Counted from the stretch's first letter, positions 12,060 to 23,351 are shown. The stretch is 64,000 nt of DNA from Piezodorus guildinii (GCA_023052935.1 CM041292.1:37764639-37828638), one strand, 5' to 3'. The notes: generated from the sequence alone by a model not told the origin. Program-made: numbers and translations.

Positions 12060-12320
12060 CAAGCCACTGCCAGTTCTGATTTTGTAGCCGTTCCTCCTAG
12101 CTGCTGCTTTTCGCAGCTTTAATTTTGAGAAGCGAACACGTAAGATCCATATATACGCCCGGGAGGAAATAGAATCCCGGTGAGATGGCCCCTACGGCAT
12201 AAGGTTAGGATCGGGAGCCGTGTATAGGTTAGCCCTGATGTACAGTAATGCATTTTGCGTGCTCTGACTGCACCACTCTCCGCCCTCTCTGCAGGTCGTT
12301 ACTGTCCTCCCTTTTCTAAT
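12060..12320. other. GC-richer unique patch
   Basis: Noticeably less AT-rich than its surroundings. It has no long open frame and no repeat seen elsewhere in the window. It could be host regulatory or exonic DNA, or an unrecognised repeat. I cannot tell which. Confidence 0.3.
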
Positions 12321-12717
12321 ATATTGCAATATCTTTAGGGAAATGCAGGTTTTCTAGCGGTTTAAATGGCAGCAATCACCATTTATCAGTTTCATGTTTA
12401 GAAATGTTGCTTGATTAAAATGGGTATGATACAAGGTCCAATAACTGGAAACACATTTTCTGAGCTGTTTATTTTACGAATAACAGTCATATTAATAGCT
12501 TCATTTCCATTCTTTACATAACGAAACTTTTCTTTCCTAAGAATGGACGAATCGCAAGAAAACGTTAATCTTTGTGTCATCGGTCATAAAATATATTCGA
12601 ATAGGTTCAGAGTATTGTGACTATTCTTACAACTCCATTATATTTAAGTAGCCCATCGTCAAAACAAGTGGATTTTAACGTGTTTATAGGTATTCCATAT
12701 TTAACTGTAAATATTTA

Positions 12718-13000
12718 TTGGTTCGTTTATTCGTTTAATGTCACTTTATGCTACTATGGATAATTTGACGATGCTACTGTGGTAGTCCTAAATTTTGCCA
12801 ATCCAGGTCTAATTATGGCGGGGATCTTTAACCTGACATCGCACAGGCCCAAGTGCACCGTTTTACGATGCCCCCTCCATAGAACGCCATAACTAAGAAT
12901 TATTTAATCCTACTGAAAATTCTAGAGACACCTGACAGGTTTGAATCCGCGACCTTGTGCATAGAATGCTATTATGCTAGCCACTACACCACACGTGACC
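12718..13000 (-). mobile_element. tRNA-derived SINE, family A, near full length
   Basis: Read on the minus strand, the head starts at GGTCACGTGTGGTGTAGTGG (A-box-like) and has B-box GGATTCAAACC. The body includes GGCCTGTGCGATGTCAGGTT and CATCGTCAAATTA, and the copy ends in ATTAAACGAATAAACGAA. This is one of at least nine copies or fragments in the window. It is non-autonomous. Confidence 0.75.
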
Positions 13001-13480
13001 ATCATTACACCACAGTCTAGTACCATATTTTTAGTGGTCTACATCTCCATCCATTTTAGGATTAATTCTGATGCGATTTTAAACAGCTTTTATGAATCAT
13101 ACATATCTGGCAATATTACTAGCCTACCTTTATTTTAATTATATGTGGTTATTTTAGAAAACTTGTGATTCAAATTTGTACTTCTATGTTATTTATATGC
13201 ACCTTTCTTTTAATTCCTATTGTTTCTATGTAATTAAAATATGTTGCGGTTGGGGCAATATAAAAAAAAAAAAAACTACTGGAAACCAATAGCTTGTAGT
13301 TTCATTGCTATATCGCATTGATTTTTTTTATTTATATAACTTTTATTCCCTAATATACTCCGTTTCTTTTTTCTCCCTCTAATTTCGAACGTTGAAAATA
13401 TTTCTGTGCCGAGAGAGAAGTAATCATTCTCAATATATCGAGAGATGATATAAATTGAAATATATAAGAGGGCCGAGGCT
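13001..13480. other. AT-rich spacer
   Basis: No gene or repeat recognised. A poly(A) run lies at about 13262-13274. Confidence 0.5.
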
Positions 13481-13770
13481 AAATGGAGATGATTGATTCA
13501 AGATGATGGATCGGTGTGGAAGTGTACAGCTGCCCTTCTGGCCTCGGGTGCTCTCAGCAAAAACAGTGGTAACCCCTGGGGGTGGTTAAGGGTGGGTTGG
13601 CGACCCTGTCTGATGCCTTTTCTGCGAATGGTAATGGTATCTTCTATATCAAAAACTTACTGGTCTTGCGTTCTCCGGATTCCGGGTTCGATCTCAGCTG
13701 TGGTACAATAACCATTTATTCTATTCCTAGCGATTCGCCCTTGATTCGCTCATTTGAAATTTGCTCGTAG
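13481..13770 (+). repeat. Possible tRNA-derived repeat
   Basis: A GC-richer segment holding a B-box-like CCGGGTTCGATCTCAGC at about 13683-13699 within GCGTTCTCCGGATTCCGGGT. A matching A-box was not found. Open frames in two plus frames here (13493-13711 and 13582-13770) have no domain signature. A SINE fragment is the likeliest reading, at low confidence. Confidence 0.3.
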
Positions 13771-13980
13771 TGTCTTTTATAAAAAAAAAAAAAGATATTT
13801 GAACGTTTTAGGGTTTACCACAGAAACCAAGAACCGAGAAGAGAAAAAACAAACTTAAGAGCAGTAATATTTAGTACTAACTTACTTGTAGCCCAGTAAA
13901 ATAAGGCCGAATTTGACGATTTGTGGGAATTAATTCGGACAAAGCTGGAAATCATTTTAATACCTTTTAATGGTCCTAAA

Positions 13981-14424
13981 TACAAGTAATCTGAGTTTGC
14001 ACCATTGCAGCTGGTGAGCTTAACTTTTGGCAGCCAATGAATCTCGAAATATTTGCACTTTTTTCAATTTTTCACCTATAACTCGAAAACGATCACTCTT
14101 ACAGAAAATATGTTTCTTTCCAAAATGAAAGAACGTTAAATTTCCTATTAATAAGTACCCTTAGTTATTGAATTTGGTTTAATGGTATGGCAACAATCCT
14201 TCGTTGAAAATAGGCATATTTTACCAAATTTCTTGAATAACCCCATTCAGTCATTTTCAGACCTCTGTAACTTCTAAACCACTATCGAAATCGTAAAATG
14301 TTATAGAATAAAAGTTGTAGAACATCTAATTTCAATTGTAAAAGGCTCATTAAAATCTAAATTAGGTTGATACGATCATTCACGAAATAGGTTTTTCGAT
14401 TTTCTCTACACGCGTCGTAGCGCT
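13981..14424 (+). repeat. Left terminal inverted repeat (444 bp)
   Basis: Pairs along its full length with 16902-17345, with scattered substitutions (for example the segment after GGCAGCCAA). It holds TTTCAATTTTTCACC and TTCAGTCATTTTCAGACC blocks and ends at TACACGCGTCGTAGCGCT. No sequence within it recurs elsewhere in the window. Confidence 0.9.
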
Positions 14425-14427
14425 CAG

Positions 14428-16369
14428 GTCTATGTAGAAGACATGTTGAACCATGAATCAAAACTTCCACATGATGTATATAGGATATTTGTGTAAGAAG
14501 GGTTCTTCACCATACGAAGGTCAGGCAAATTCTGGTCCGGAATATGGACTAATATGACTATAGAACAGGTCCTTATGAAAAATAGTAAGAGCAGAGGTGG
14601 GATTTTCTGGGTGAGGTATTACTGATTCTGTTCTTGCAAAATAGATAGAATCTATGCCTACTATTATGGAAATTTTCCTCCTTCTAGAAGATTTCTGTGG
14701 CATAACCTTTGCTTCAACAGAACAGCACACAGATGCCAGGCTGTTGAGAATAATCAGGGATGATACTGATGTAGCAAAATTTGTTGAATTCTTTCAAGCT
14801 CATGACCCCTTTCCAAGTTGCCGTGTTGTACCTCTCAAATGTTTTACTTCACGAGTCACAATTCATAATGAAGATGTTCCAGTCAACCCAGAAATCATTT
14901 TTAAAAGAATTACATTCCTCAAAAAATCAGATCAACAACTGAAGCGATTTTTTACATACGAATTGGCACCTTACCCTTTGTCCATGTTTGATGAAGTAGA
15001 AATGAGAAAATCTCGCAAATCAGTGTTTTATGATCTGTTCGTTCCTATAAAAAATAATGAAATCAACATTGCTAAATCAGTATTTGTAATCGACGGAGGA
15101 TTTCTTCTACATCGAGCAGTCTGGCTATCAAAGGAAAAATTTTCTGCCATTATAACAAAATATATAAATTATGTAAAAACATATTTTGGCAAAACAGGGA
15201 CGACTATAGTTTTTGATGGCTACCCTGAAGATCCTAAGGAAAAAAGCACCAAATGTGTAGAGCGATTGCGCCGCCAACAGAAAGCTTCTCCAGCCAGAGT
15301 GGAATTTGATGACACGATGGTAGCAACCATGCCGAAAGATCAATTTCTTTAAAATGACGCCAACTGCTGAGGAAAAAGAGGGATTCTGTTTTTTGCAAGC
15401 GTACGAAGATGCAGACGCCCTTATTGTAGAGACTGCCTTAAAAATGGTTCAACAGAACCATGAAGGAGTTATAATGGTTTGCGAAGACATAGATTTCCTG
15501 GGGATTTTGACAGGACGTCGTGATGATAGTCCTTCATCAAACGTAGCGATGATGAAACCTGGAAAAGGAATATTAGAAAACACCTTTTATTCTCCAAAGC
15601 TGTTCTGATATAGCGATACTATAAAGCAGCATCTTCCATTTTTACACGCATTCAGTGGTTGTGACACCACATCTTCATTTTATAGGCAAGGAAAACTGAA
15701 GTTTGTTCATGCAATGCAGAAGAATATCCATTTAGAATCTTATGCTTCGGTATCCTCTGATAAGCATACTTCTAAAGAGGATGTGATTGCTGCAGGTAAA
15801 CAGTTTTTGATGGCAGTCTCTTCTTCAAAGGCTGCAGAAACACTGAACGACCTCCGCTTCCAGCTATTCTATAGCAACCTCTCCAAACCCGGATTTGACC
15901 TGGCATCATTGCCCCCGACCGATGCTGCCGTTGAGCATTATTCTCTTAGGACTTTTCACCAGAACCAGCACTGGTATGGTATAGACAAACCATCTACCTC
16001 ATGGGGCTGGAAACTTAGCACACAAGGCCTGATCCCTACAACTACTACCAAAAATGCAGCCCCATCTGAAGTACTGAACACGATTTCATGTAAATGTAAC
16101 AAGGGCTGCATGGGTAGATGCAGCTGTCGTAAAAATGGACTTAAATGTTCAACGATATGCTACAGGCGTAAGGGTAATCATGTACGAACGCCCCCTTCGC
16201 GACAGACCTATCATCTCAGATCCAAGGATACTATGACGAAGAAGAGAACATTGTAGAGGTGGGAGAGGAGATGTACGAGATGCCACCGCTTCTCGCTTTA
16301 GTGGAAAAATCATCCCAGGAAATTTACCATTCATCAAATCCCCCAGAGAAGAAAAAGCGTTTAACGTAA
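14428..16369 (+). pseudogene. Decayed PIN/FEN1-like protein with CXC-type cysteine-rich tail
   Basis: The longest open pieces are 14654-15352, 15354-15608 and 15714-16256, but the homology-like reading runs through them. The first piece reads from 14428 and includes RRSGKFWSGIW and MTIEQVLMK. Residues of a PIN/XPG-type nuclease fold follow: VFVIDGGFLLHR and TTIVFDGYPED in the first piece, EDADALIVETA and VCEDIDFLGIL in the second. HAFSGCDTTSSFYRQGK is read just upstream of 15714. The end is a cysteine-rich CKCNKGCMGRCSCRKNGLKC resembling Tesmin/TSO1 CXC motifs, then a KKKR tail in another frame with TAA at 16367-16369. Lesions: TAA 14494, frameshift near 14610, TAG 14642 (from a likely TGG), TAA 15350, frameshift near 15355-15385, TGA 15606, frameshift near 16200. 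I recall similar multi-copy proteins with SGCDTTS in many invertebrates; their function is unknown to me. The N-terminal part expected for such proteins is missing. CAG just before 14428 could be a splice acceptor. Nuclease activity is inferred only from the acidic motif pattern. Confidence 0.75.
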
Positions 16370-16901
16370 AGAAAATATTTTACATTTAACCTTTCACTGA
16401 ATTTAATTGTAGGTAACTACCAAATATAATACAGTGCAAAAACAGATATTATTAATACAACCTATACTTCCTCTCTTTAATTTAAACTATACCGTACCTT
16501 ATATAAAGAATATTATAGATAAAAATAAATAATATTCTATAATATGTGGAATGCGATGTACCTTAATGCGAGCCTACTTAAATATTCAATTGTAGTTTCC
16601 ACTTGGCTAGTTATATGATATAAGATACAAATACTGTTATTCCTTCTATTAGTAAAACTATAGCACTCCAGAATGTGCTTAAGGATTTTTTTAAGAAATT
16701 GCAGATTACCTTCTATGAAGTAATAATAAAAGTCTTTTATGCAAGATAGAACCAAACAAAACTTTTGGGTGAATGGGGGAGGGAGAGGAGGGACATATTG
16801 GCATAAGATGCAAATACCATTATTTCTAGTAAAAAAAAACGGCAACAAGCACTGCAGAATGTGTTCAATGAAACATGATAATGAATTCAATACTTCCCAC
16901 A
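16370..16901 (+). other. 3' region of the long-TIR element
   Basis: AT-rich, between the pseudogene stop and the right arm. It holds AATAAA at about 16525. Two loosely similar segments of about 75 bp (16610-16685 and 16795-16868, sharing ATAAGAT-CAAATAC and GAATGTG) suggest an old internal duplication. Open frames here (16537-16902 minus, 16739-16969 plus) look like chance frames. Confidence 0.55.
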
Positions 16902-17345
16902 AGCGCTACGACGCGTGTAGAGAAAATCGAAAAACCTATTTCGTGAATGATCGTATCAACCTAATTTAGATTTTAATGAGCCTTTTACAATTGAAATTAG
17001 ATGCTCTATAAATTTTATTCTATAAAATTGTACGATTTGTATAGTGGTTTAGAAGTTACAGAGGTCTGAAAATGACTGAATGGGATTTTTCAAGAAAGTT
17101 GGTAAAATTTGCCTATTTTCAACGAAGGATTGTTGCCATACCATTAAACCAAATTCAATAACTAAGGGTACTTATTAATAGGAAATTTAACGTTCTTTCA
17201 TTTTGGAAAGAAACATATTTTCTGTAAGAGTGATCGTTTTCGAGTTATAGGTGAAAAATTGAAAAAAGTGCAAAAATTTTGAGGTTTTTTGGCTGCCAAA
17301 AGTTAAGCTCACCAGCTGCAATGGTGCAAACTCAGATTACTTGTA
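16902..17345 (-). repeat. Right terminal inverted repeat (444 bp)
   Basis: Reverse complement of 13981-14424, from AGCGCTACGACGCGTGTAGA to CTCAGATTACTTGTA. Confidence 0.9.
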
Positions 17346-17399
17346 TATTATATGTATGTATATTTTTTTTTCATAAAGCTTTAATTTCCAGGACCTAAA

Positions 17400-17768
17400 A
17401 TATAAATAATATTATATATGACAATCAATTAGTTTTATCGGCTTTTCACCACTCTCTATTAACTTTTACAATTTTGTGTATAAAATAATATTTTTTCTAA
17501 AATCTTTAGCTTTTCAACAGTTTATTAGACGTGTATATTACTGTTTTTATATTCAAAAACACGAAAATTGCACTAAAAAAAATATTTTTGGCCTTTTCTC
17601 TTTTAGTTGGATATCGTTTTTGATCAAATTAAATATTTATCCGGTTTTTATTAGTACCAAATAGATTATATAGTTATTTTTATAGATTCTTCAAAATTAA
17701 AGGTACGTTAGAGGAAGAAAATTTAAAATTTCGGCATTTAAGCTCTGTCATGCTACATGATATTAAAT
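17400..17768 (+). mobile_element. HINE-like repeat, internal fragment
   Basis: Plus-orientation middle part of the family: CACTCTCTATTAACTTTT, CTAAAATCTTTAGCTTTTCA, CTCTTTTAGTTGGATATCG and GGCATTTAAGCTCTGTCATG in the expected order. Both ends are missing. Confidence 0.65.
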
Positions 17769-19908
17769 TGATATACTTTCTAGCATGTATTCCCTAAATG
17801 ATATTAAAAACATATCAATATCCGCTGCGTAGTTTAGGACTAGAAAACCAAGAATAACGTTATCATTTGACATTGATAAATTGGAGATTTCAGCCATTGG
17901 GCAGGAAACCCTATGTATGGAGACTCTGCTGGGGTACGTATATGTATCGCACATAAATAATTTTCTGAATAAACTATGAATTGGAAAGAATTAAAAGATC
18001 CATTTAATCTATAATGGATAGATTTAATCATATTTAATCAATAATGAACCAACAAAAAAATTACACCCTTCTCGTTAAAAATTTGAAATTAAACCGTTTG
18101 TCCTAATTAATAAATAAATAAATAATTGCGAATTATTAATAACACCTAGAAAATTAATTTCCTACAAAACGAAACAAGAATCATTGAAATGATTTAGAAA
18201 TTATAAGGATATAGCGTTTGGAAATTGGGAGTGGTGATGAGTCATTTAGGCCATTATCCTTTGAATTATTTTTTGCTTTTAATATTACTTAATTGTCTAT
18301 AAACAGCTATATTTACAGTTATACTCGAATATAGTTTTTTTGGAAATAACAAACCATTGTGTAATAAATTGTGGCGTTTTTAGTAAGCGAATGAAATATA
18401 ATAATGTCGTAAAAAAAAAAAAAAAAAAAAATCTATAATTTTATTTAAATGAAAGTGAATATTCCGACTAACGTAATTGTACTATTCATATTGCCTAATA
18501 TGGCTATTAAAAACTTTATAGAAAATTAATCAATGCTATATGTTTAGAAGTGACGAAACGTTTTAAAGGACTTGGGAAAAAAATCATTATTTTCTTATTT
18601 TAGCTGGAGAAGTTTTTAATTATCGATATAATAGGCCTCTAATACTTTTTCTTCTTTTAATGCTTGTTGAACCACAAGAATAGGAGGCTTCTAATTCTTA
18701 ATTATTTTCTACAATGCTGTTTATTATGACCGTTTATGTTTCATAAACCTTTGCATCTGTGTAATTACGAATTTCTATGAAAGTGTACATCTGTTATTAA
18801 TTAGAAACTGTTAATTAAACTTGCTTGCAAAACTATTCTAAAAATAATTCATTCTTTTCCATTAGGTTCACCAAGCCTGCTTAAGAATGTGTAGATAGTT
18901 TTCCAGTTATGCTATATCTCTTATTAACACATAGATTGATGCATAAAATTTGAAAATAACAATACAGTTGCTGAGATTTTGAGCCAATTTATTGATATTT
19001 TAATTCTTAACTGTGGATGATTAAGTTTTTTGAGTGTCTTGAGGTTCAGTCAATAAATCCACAAGTATTTTCAGGAAATTCGAGAATTTATCGTCTCATA
19101 TTGGTGCTAATTTTAAGTTTAAAAAATGTTATTTTAAATTGAATATTGAATGTTCTTTTCAATATTTTATCTCTCACATATGCAAGTCTATTGCTCTCAC
19201 AATCATCATGAATATGAGATCAATAAATTTTGTCCTCAACGTAATTTCATATTTATTGAATCTCACGACCCTTAAAAAACTGTATGTATATATTTTACAA
19301 CTTACTAAATATTATACATTCTAAAAAAGTTATTTACAGTTTCTTTCTTCTCACTCGATTTACTGTACTGAATTTTATGATGACTACTATCCTGACTTGA
19401 AAAGTAGTAGATTTTAGAAAATCATATCCACGATCTATTGTTTTCCATAGTCGGGAAAAAATACTATTTTTTTTTTTTTTTGTTAGCTACGTTTCGTGCT
19501 CCAATCAAGTTTAACATGATAGCTTATCTCACAAGTTATAAACTTATTCTAACCAGAGTAAATACCTCTAAATTATTTTCATTGAACCTACCATATTATG
19601 CACTTACCATATTGCACAAGCTGAGGGGACGTTAAGGACAGATTATACTGAGCTTATGCCCCTCTCTTGTAAATATGTCCTTTTAATTCTAAATGCAATT
19701 TATATGCATAATGTATCTCGCATCTTTATCTTATTTTTTTTTCTCTTGGTACTGACAATTTGAACAGCTTGACATTATTAAATTTGAATATCACAGCTCT
19801 TTCGAAAATCATTTATGTGCTCAATTTTTTCAGCTGAAACAAAAAAGCTTTTACACGAGTCCTTGTACATAGTTCTTCAACCTTTTTATATCAGAGCCTA
19901 TCAATTTT
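17769..19908. other. AT-rich spacer
   Basis: No gene recognised over about 2.1 kb. There is a poly(A) run at 18411-18431 and a poly(T) run near 19469. Short open frames here have no domain signature. Confidence 0.5.
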
Positions 19909-20759
19909 TACTTTCACTTACTATATATAGTAAGGGGAAGTATTGCGATCGTGAAAATTTTCGAATTCCAGTTTTCAACGGAAATACACGTTTTAGGGTC
20001 CCCTGAGTCCAAATAACCAAGTCCCGCAAAAAGGTCTGTGTGTGTGTGTGTGTCTGTGTGTGTGTGGTAACTCCCGGGCGGAAAAAGGTAAGTCCTATGA
20101 AACTGAAATTTCATATTTAAGACAACTATACGCCCGAGACGTGACAAAACTTTTTTCATCTAAATGAGCCTACCAGAAGAGGCACTTTATACCATGCATT
20201 TTGCACCTTTTTCGATTTTCTCAAAAACGGTTCGGACGATTTTGATTAAACTCGCTATATCGATGTTAAATTTAATTGGATTTAATATCTTGTTGGTTTT
20301 ATTTAGATAAAAATGGTCTGACAGGGCTTAAATGCCGATATTTTAAATTGTCTTCCCCTAAAGTACCTTTAATTTTGTAGATTCAATAATAATAACTAGA
20401 TTATCTTGTTAACGCTGATGAAAAACTGGTAAATATATAAATTGAATAAATTCGATACCCAACTAAAGGAGAAAACAGAAAAAATATTTTTTTAATGCAA
20501 TTTTTCGTTTTTGAACATAAGAGCAGTAATATACATGTATGATATACCGTTGGAAAGCTAAAGATTTTAGAAAAATTATCATCTCATACACAAGCTTTTA
20601 AAAGTTAATAGAGAGTGATGAAATTAACATAAAACTAACTAATTATTTTAGATAATAATATAATAGATTTTTGAATCAAACACATGTTTCTATAGAAATT
20701 TAATTTAATTTATTACTTTCACTTACTATATATAGTAAGGGGAAGTATTGCGATCGTGA
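19909..20759 (-). mobile_element. HINE-like repeat, copy 6, first of a tandem pair
   Basis: Minus-orientation copy beginning on the plus strand with TACTTTCACTTACTATATAT, which contains the intact palindrome CTTACTATATATAGTAAG. It continues through GCGATCGTGAAAATTTTCG, the (TG)n tract and the AACTCCCGGGCGGAAA block. It lacks the final ~60 bp carrying the TCTG 5' terminus and instead runs into another hairpin end at 20714-20759. There is no coding capacity; open frames here are repeat shadows. Confidence 0.85.
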
Positions 20760-20842
20760 CAAACACATGTTTCTATAGAAATTTAATTTAATTTATTACT
20801 TTCACTTACTATATATAGTAAGGGGAAGTATTGCGATCGTGA
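20677..20842. repeat. Exact 83-bp tandem duplication at a HINE junction
   Basis: Positions 20677-20759 and 20760-20842 are identical by eye. Each unit starts CAAACACATGTTTCTATAG, includes the whole terminal palindrome and ends CGATCGTGA. It joins the 5' portion of one HINE to the 3' terminus of the next. Confidence 0.9.
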
Positions 20843-21663
20843 AAATTTTCGAATTCCAGTTTTCAACGGAAATACACGTTTTAGGGTCCCCTGAGTCCAA
20901 ATAACCAAGTCCCGCAAAAAGGTCTGTGTGTGTGTGTGTGTCTGTGTGTGTGTGGTAACTCCCGGGCGGAAACGGTAAGTCCTATGAAACTGAAATTTCA
21001 TATTTAAGACAACTATACGCCCGAGACGTCACAAAACTTTTTTCATCTAAATGAGCCTACCAGAAGAGGCACTTTATACCATGCATTTTGCACCTTTTTT
21101 CGATTTTCTCAAAAACGGTTCGGACGATTTTGATTAAACTCGCTATATCGATGTAAAATGTAATGGGCTTTAATATCATGTAGGTTTTGTTCTGATTAAA
21201 ATGGCCTGACAGGGCTCAAGTGCCGATATTTTAAATTTTCTTCCCCTAAAGTACCTATAATTTTGTAGATTCAATAAAAATAAATATATTATCTTGTTAA
21301 CGCTGATGAAAAGCAGGTAAATATATAAATTGAATAAATTCGATACCCAACTAAAGGAGAAAACAGAAAAAATATTTTTTTAATGCAATTTTTCGTTTTT
21401 GAACATAAGAGCAGTAATATACATGTATGATATACCGTTGAAAAGATAAAGATTTTAGAAAAAATATTATTTCACACACAAGCTTTTAAAAGTTAATAGA
21501 GAGTGATGAAATGAACATAAAACTAACTGATTATTTTAGATAATAATCTAATAGATTTTTTAATGAAACACATGTTTCTATATAAATTCAATTTAATTAA
21601 TTCCTTAATAGTTTCACTTATTTTTATCTGAGTAAGTGAAAGTCGTGTGTTGCCCGCACCAGA
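20797..21663 (-). mobile_element. HINE-like repeat, copy 7, full length, second of a tandem pair
   Basis: Minus-orientation complete copy from TACTTTCACTTACTATATAT (20797) to GTAAGTGAAAGTCGTGTGTT and GCCCGCACCAGA (ends 21663). It is very similar to copy 6 over the first ~350 bp, including the TG tract and GGTAACTCCCGGGCGGAAA, then shows moderate differences. It serves as the reference for the family. Confidence 0.9.
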
Positions 21664-21987
21664 TTTTTTTTACCATACATCCTACTGTAGGAAATTGTTT
21701 TGATTAAAATTTCTCCATGAAATTATGAAACACAAATCATAATTAACCAAAACTTGAAACATACTCGTATTGTAACTAGTTTAAGATTTAAAATGGATGT
21801 GAACCTCCAATTTTGCCTCGATTATCATTTTAAAAAGATACGAATCGAAATATTTCACTGGTAACTTGGACAGCCACACTAAGAAGGACACCTTTTAATA
21901 TCGCACCTCTCTTCCACATGTAAGAATCGGTCTTAAGTCTATCTTTCTATACAAGAGAGGGAGGGTTATTTACGCATTCGAAAAACT
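21664..21987. other. AT-rich spacer
   Basis: No gene or repeat recognised between two HINE copies. Confidence 0.4.
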
Positions 21988-22395
21988 TAAACATCATCTT
22001 ATTAGCAATGATAAAAAACTGGTAAATATATAAGTTGGACGAATTCGACTTCCGACTAAGAGACATAGAGCAAAAATATTTTTGTATGTAATTTTTGTTT
22101 TTTTCGAACATAACATTGAAGTAAAATTTACCGTTGGAAAGTTGAAGATTTAAAAAAAAAATATCTTATACTAAAAAAATATTATCTTTATATTATCTTA
22201 TAAAAGTTAATAATTCTAACTGATGTTGAAGATACACGTAGTTATATCATAGATTATTTAATAAAATAAACATTTCTATTGAAAATCAATTTGATTACCT
22301 CTCTAACCTTTTTACTTTTATTTTATATCTTGCTGTATTTAAAAATTCTTAAATCGATTTTAACAACCGAAGTAAGAGAAGGTCGGGGCACCAGA
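21988..22395 (-). mobile_element. HINE-like repeat, copy 8, 3'-truncated
   Basis: Minus-orientation copy keeping the 5' half: AAAAAACTGGTAAATATATA, ACCGTTGGAAAG, AAGTAAGAGAAGGTCGGG and the terminus CACCAGA at 22389-22395. The hairpin half is absent. Confidence 0.65.
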
Positions 22396-22439
22396 TTTTT
22401 ACCTTAATAAAATCCCTAAAAAAATTAACTTTTTAATGG

Positions 22440-22540
22440 TATAAAACTTTATAGCAACCGTCTATAATCCGTATATTTTTTATCAGAACATAGAAGGACC
22501 ATGCGGGACAACCGTACTCCAATAAGCACAGATATTGAGG
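22440..22540 (-). pseudogene. LINE reverse-transcriptase fragment
   Basis: The minus strand encodes LLEYGCPAWSFYVLIKNIR. This matches the pattern LEYG/C-x-WSP followed by KNI-LIE that lies just after the RT domain in many non-LTR retrotransposons. The piece is only about 30 residues; the surrounding minus-strand open frame does not look homologous. The clade is not assignable. Confidence 0.5.
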
Positions 22541-23350
22541 CAATATTTGGAGGGTGAGGGAGCAGTTTGTGAAAATCGGAGGTTGGTTGGGGAAAAGAGC
22601 GCAGTGTGGCGCTATCGTCCTTCCGCCCGATAAATCCGATACCGCCCTCAAAACGCTATTGTATTTTCAAAGTAACACTTATTTATTTTTTATTACGCTT
22701 AAATTTTTTTCTGGCCTGTTCCTGAGCTTCTATAGAACTTTAACAATCGGCTATTGTGCGTGTTCATGCTTGCATGTTTTTAGGGATACGGTTATCTGAA
22801 AGCGGTTTTAGTAAATAGTCTATTTTCAAGTTATCAACGTGGAATATGGAAGTGGTGAGTTCGTTAAAAAATATTGCAGACAACCAACAAACCTATTATA
22901 TTTTGCCTTTATAGTTTATAGAAGTTTATGCTTATATTTTATTATATATTATAATTTATTGAATTATTTTTTGTCTTAAGTGGTTATTTTTTTGCAATAA
23001 ATTTAATAAAAAATGTTAAGACTCATCACGACAGTTCCTTGGTACTTAAACTACAAAACCCTACATACAGACTCACTACAACCAACACTTGACCAACACA
23101 TAGAAACTATTCCTGTTTTTACAGCATGCAGTATGGACATGACAATAGATATATAAACGATATGTCAACAGCTTCAACGCCTGCTAGAGGAATGCTAAAA
23201 AGAAGCTGGATGAGATACCTGTTCTGCTGAATTAAAGCCTAGAAAGGAATAATGCTGGGCACTTTCCTTCCCATTTCTGACGATATGTTTTTTTAACAGG
23301 AAAATTCATCGATTAAACAATTCACTTACTAAATTTAAGGTTTAGTCATC
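22541..23350. other. Spacer
   Basis: AT-rich with a slightly GC-richer start. No gene recognised. Confidence 0.4.
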
Positions 23351-23351
23351 T

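Larger units (their letters stand above)
13981..17345 (+). mobile_element. DNA transposon-like element with 444-bp terminal inverted repeats
   Basis: A 3365-bp unit bounded by two long inverted repeats of equal length (13981-14424 and 16902-17345). The outermost bases are TACAAGTAATCTGAG at the left and its reverse complement at the right; the innermost shared bases are AGCGCT. Between the arms lies a decayed gene (14428-16369) for a PIN/FEN1-like protein and an A-rich 3' region with AATAAA-type signals near 16525. The flanks show only a TA on each side of CAAG...CTTG, compatible with a 2-bp TA target duplication but not proof. The arms match closely along their length, which argues against great age, yet the gene has at least four stops and three frameshifts. 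Alternatively, the arms mobilised a captured gene fragment. I do not know a named superfamily that fits. Confidence 0.8.

Noticed and set aside
15128..15343. Minus-strand open frame inside the PIN-like pseudogene
   Set aside because: It is the antisense shadow of the recognisable plus-strand coding text.
19914..21001. Minus-strand open frames over the HINE copies (containing a run of TH residues)
   Set aside because: They translate the GT/CA microsatellite and the conserved HINE termini. The same frame recurs in a plus-oriented copy near 30607-30882, so it is a repeat shadow and not a gene.
19909..21663. Reading the HINE pair as LTRs of a retrotransposon
   Set aside because: The units are directly adjacent with no internal region, no primer-binding site or polypurine tract, and the same unit occurs singly in both orientations elsewhere in the window.
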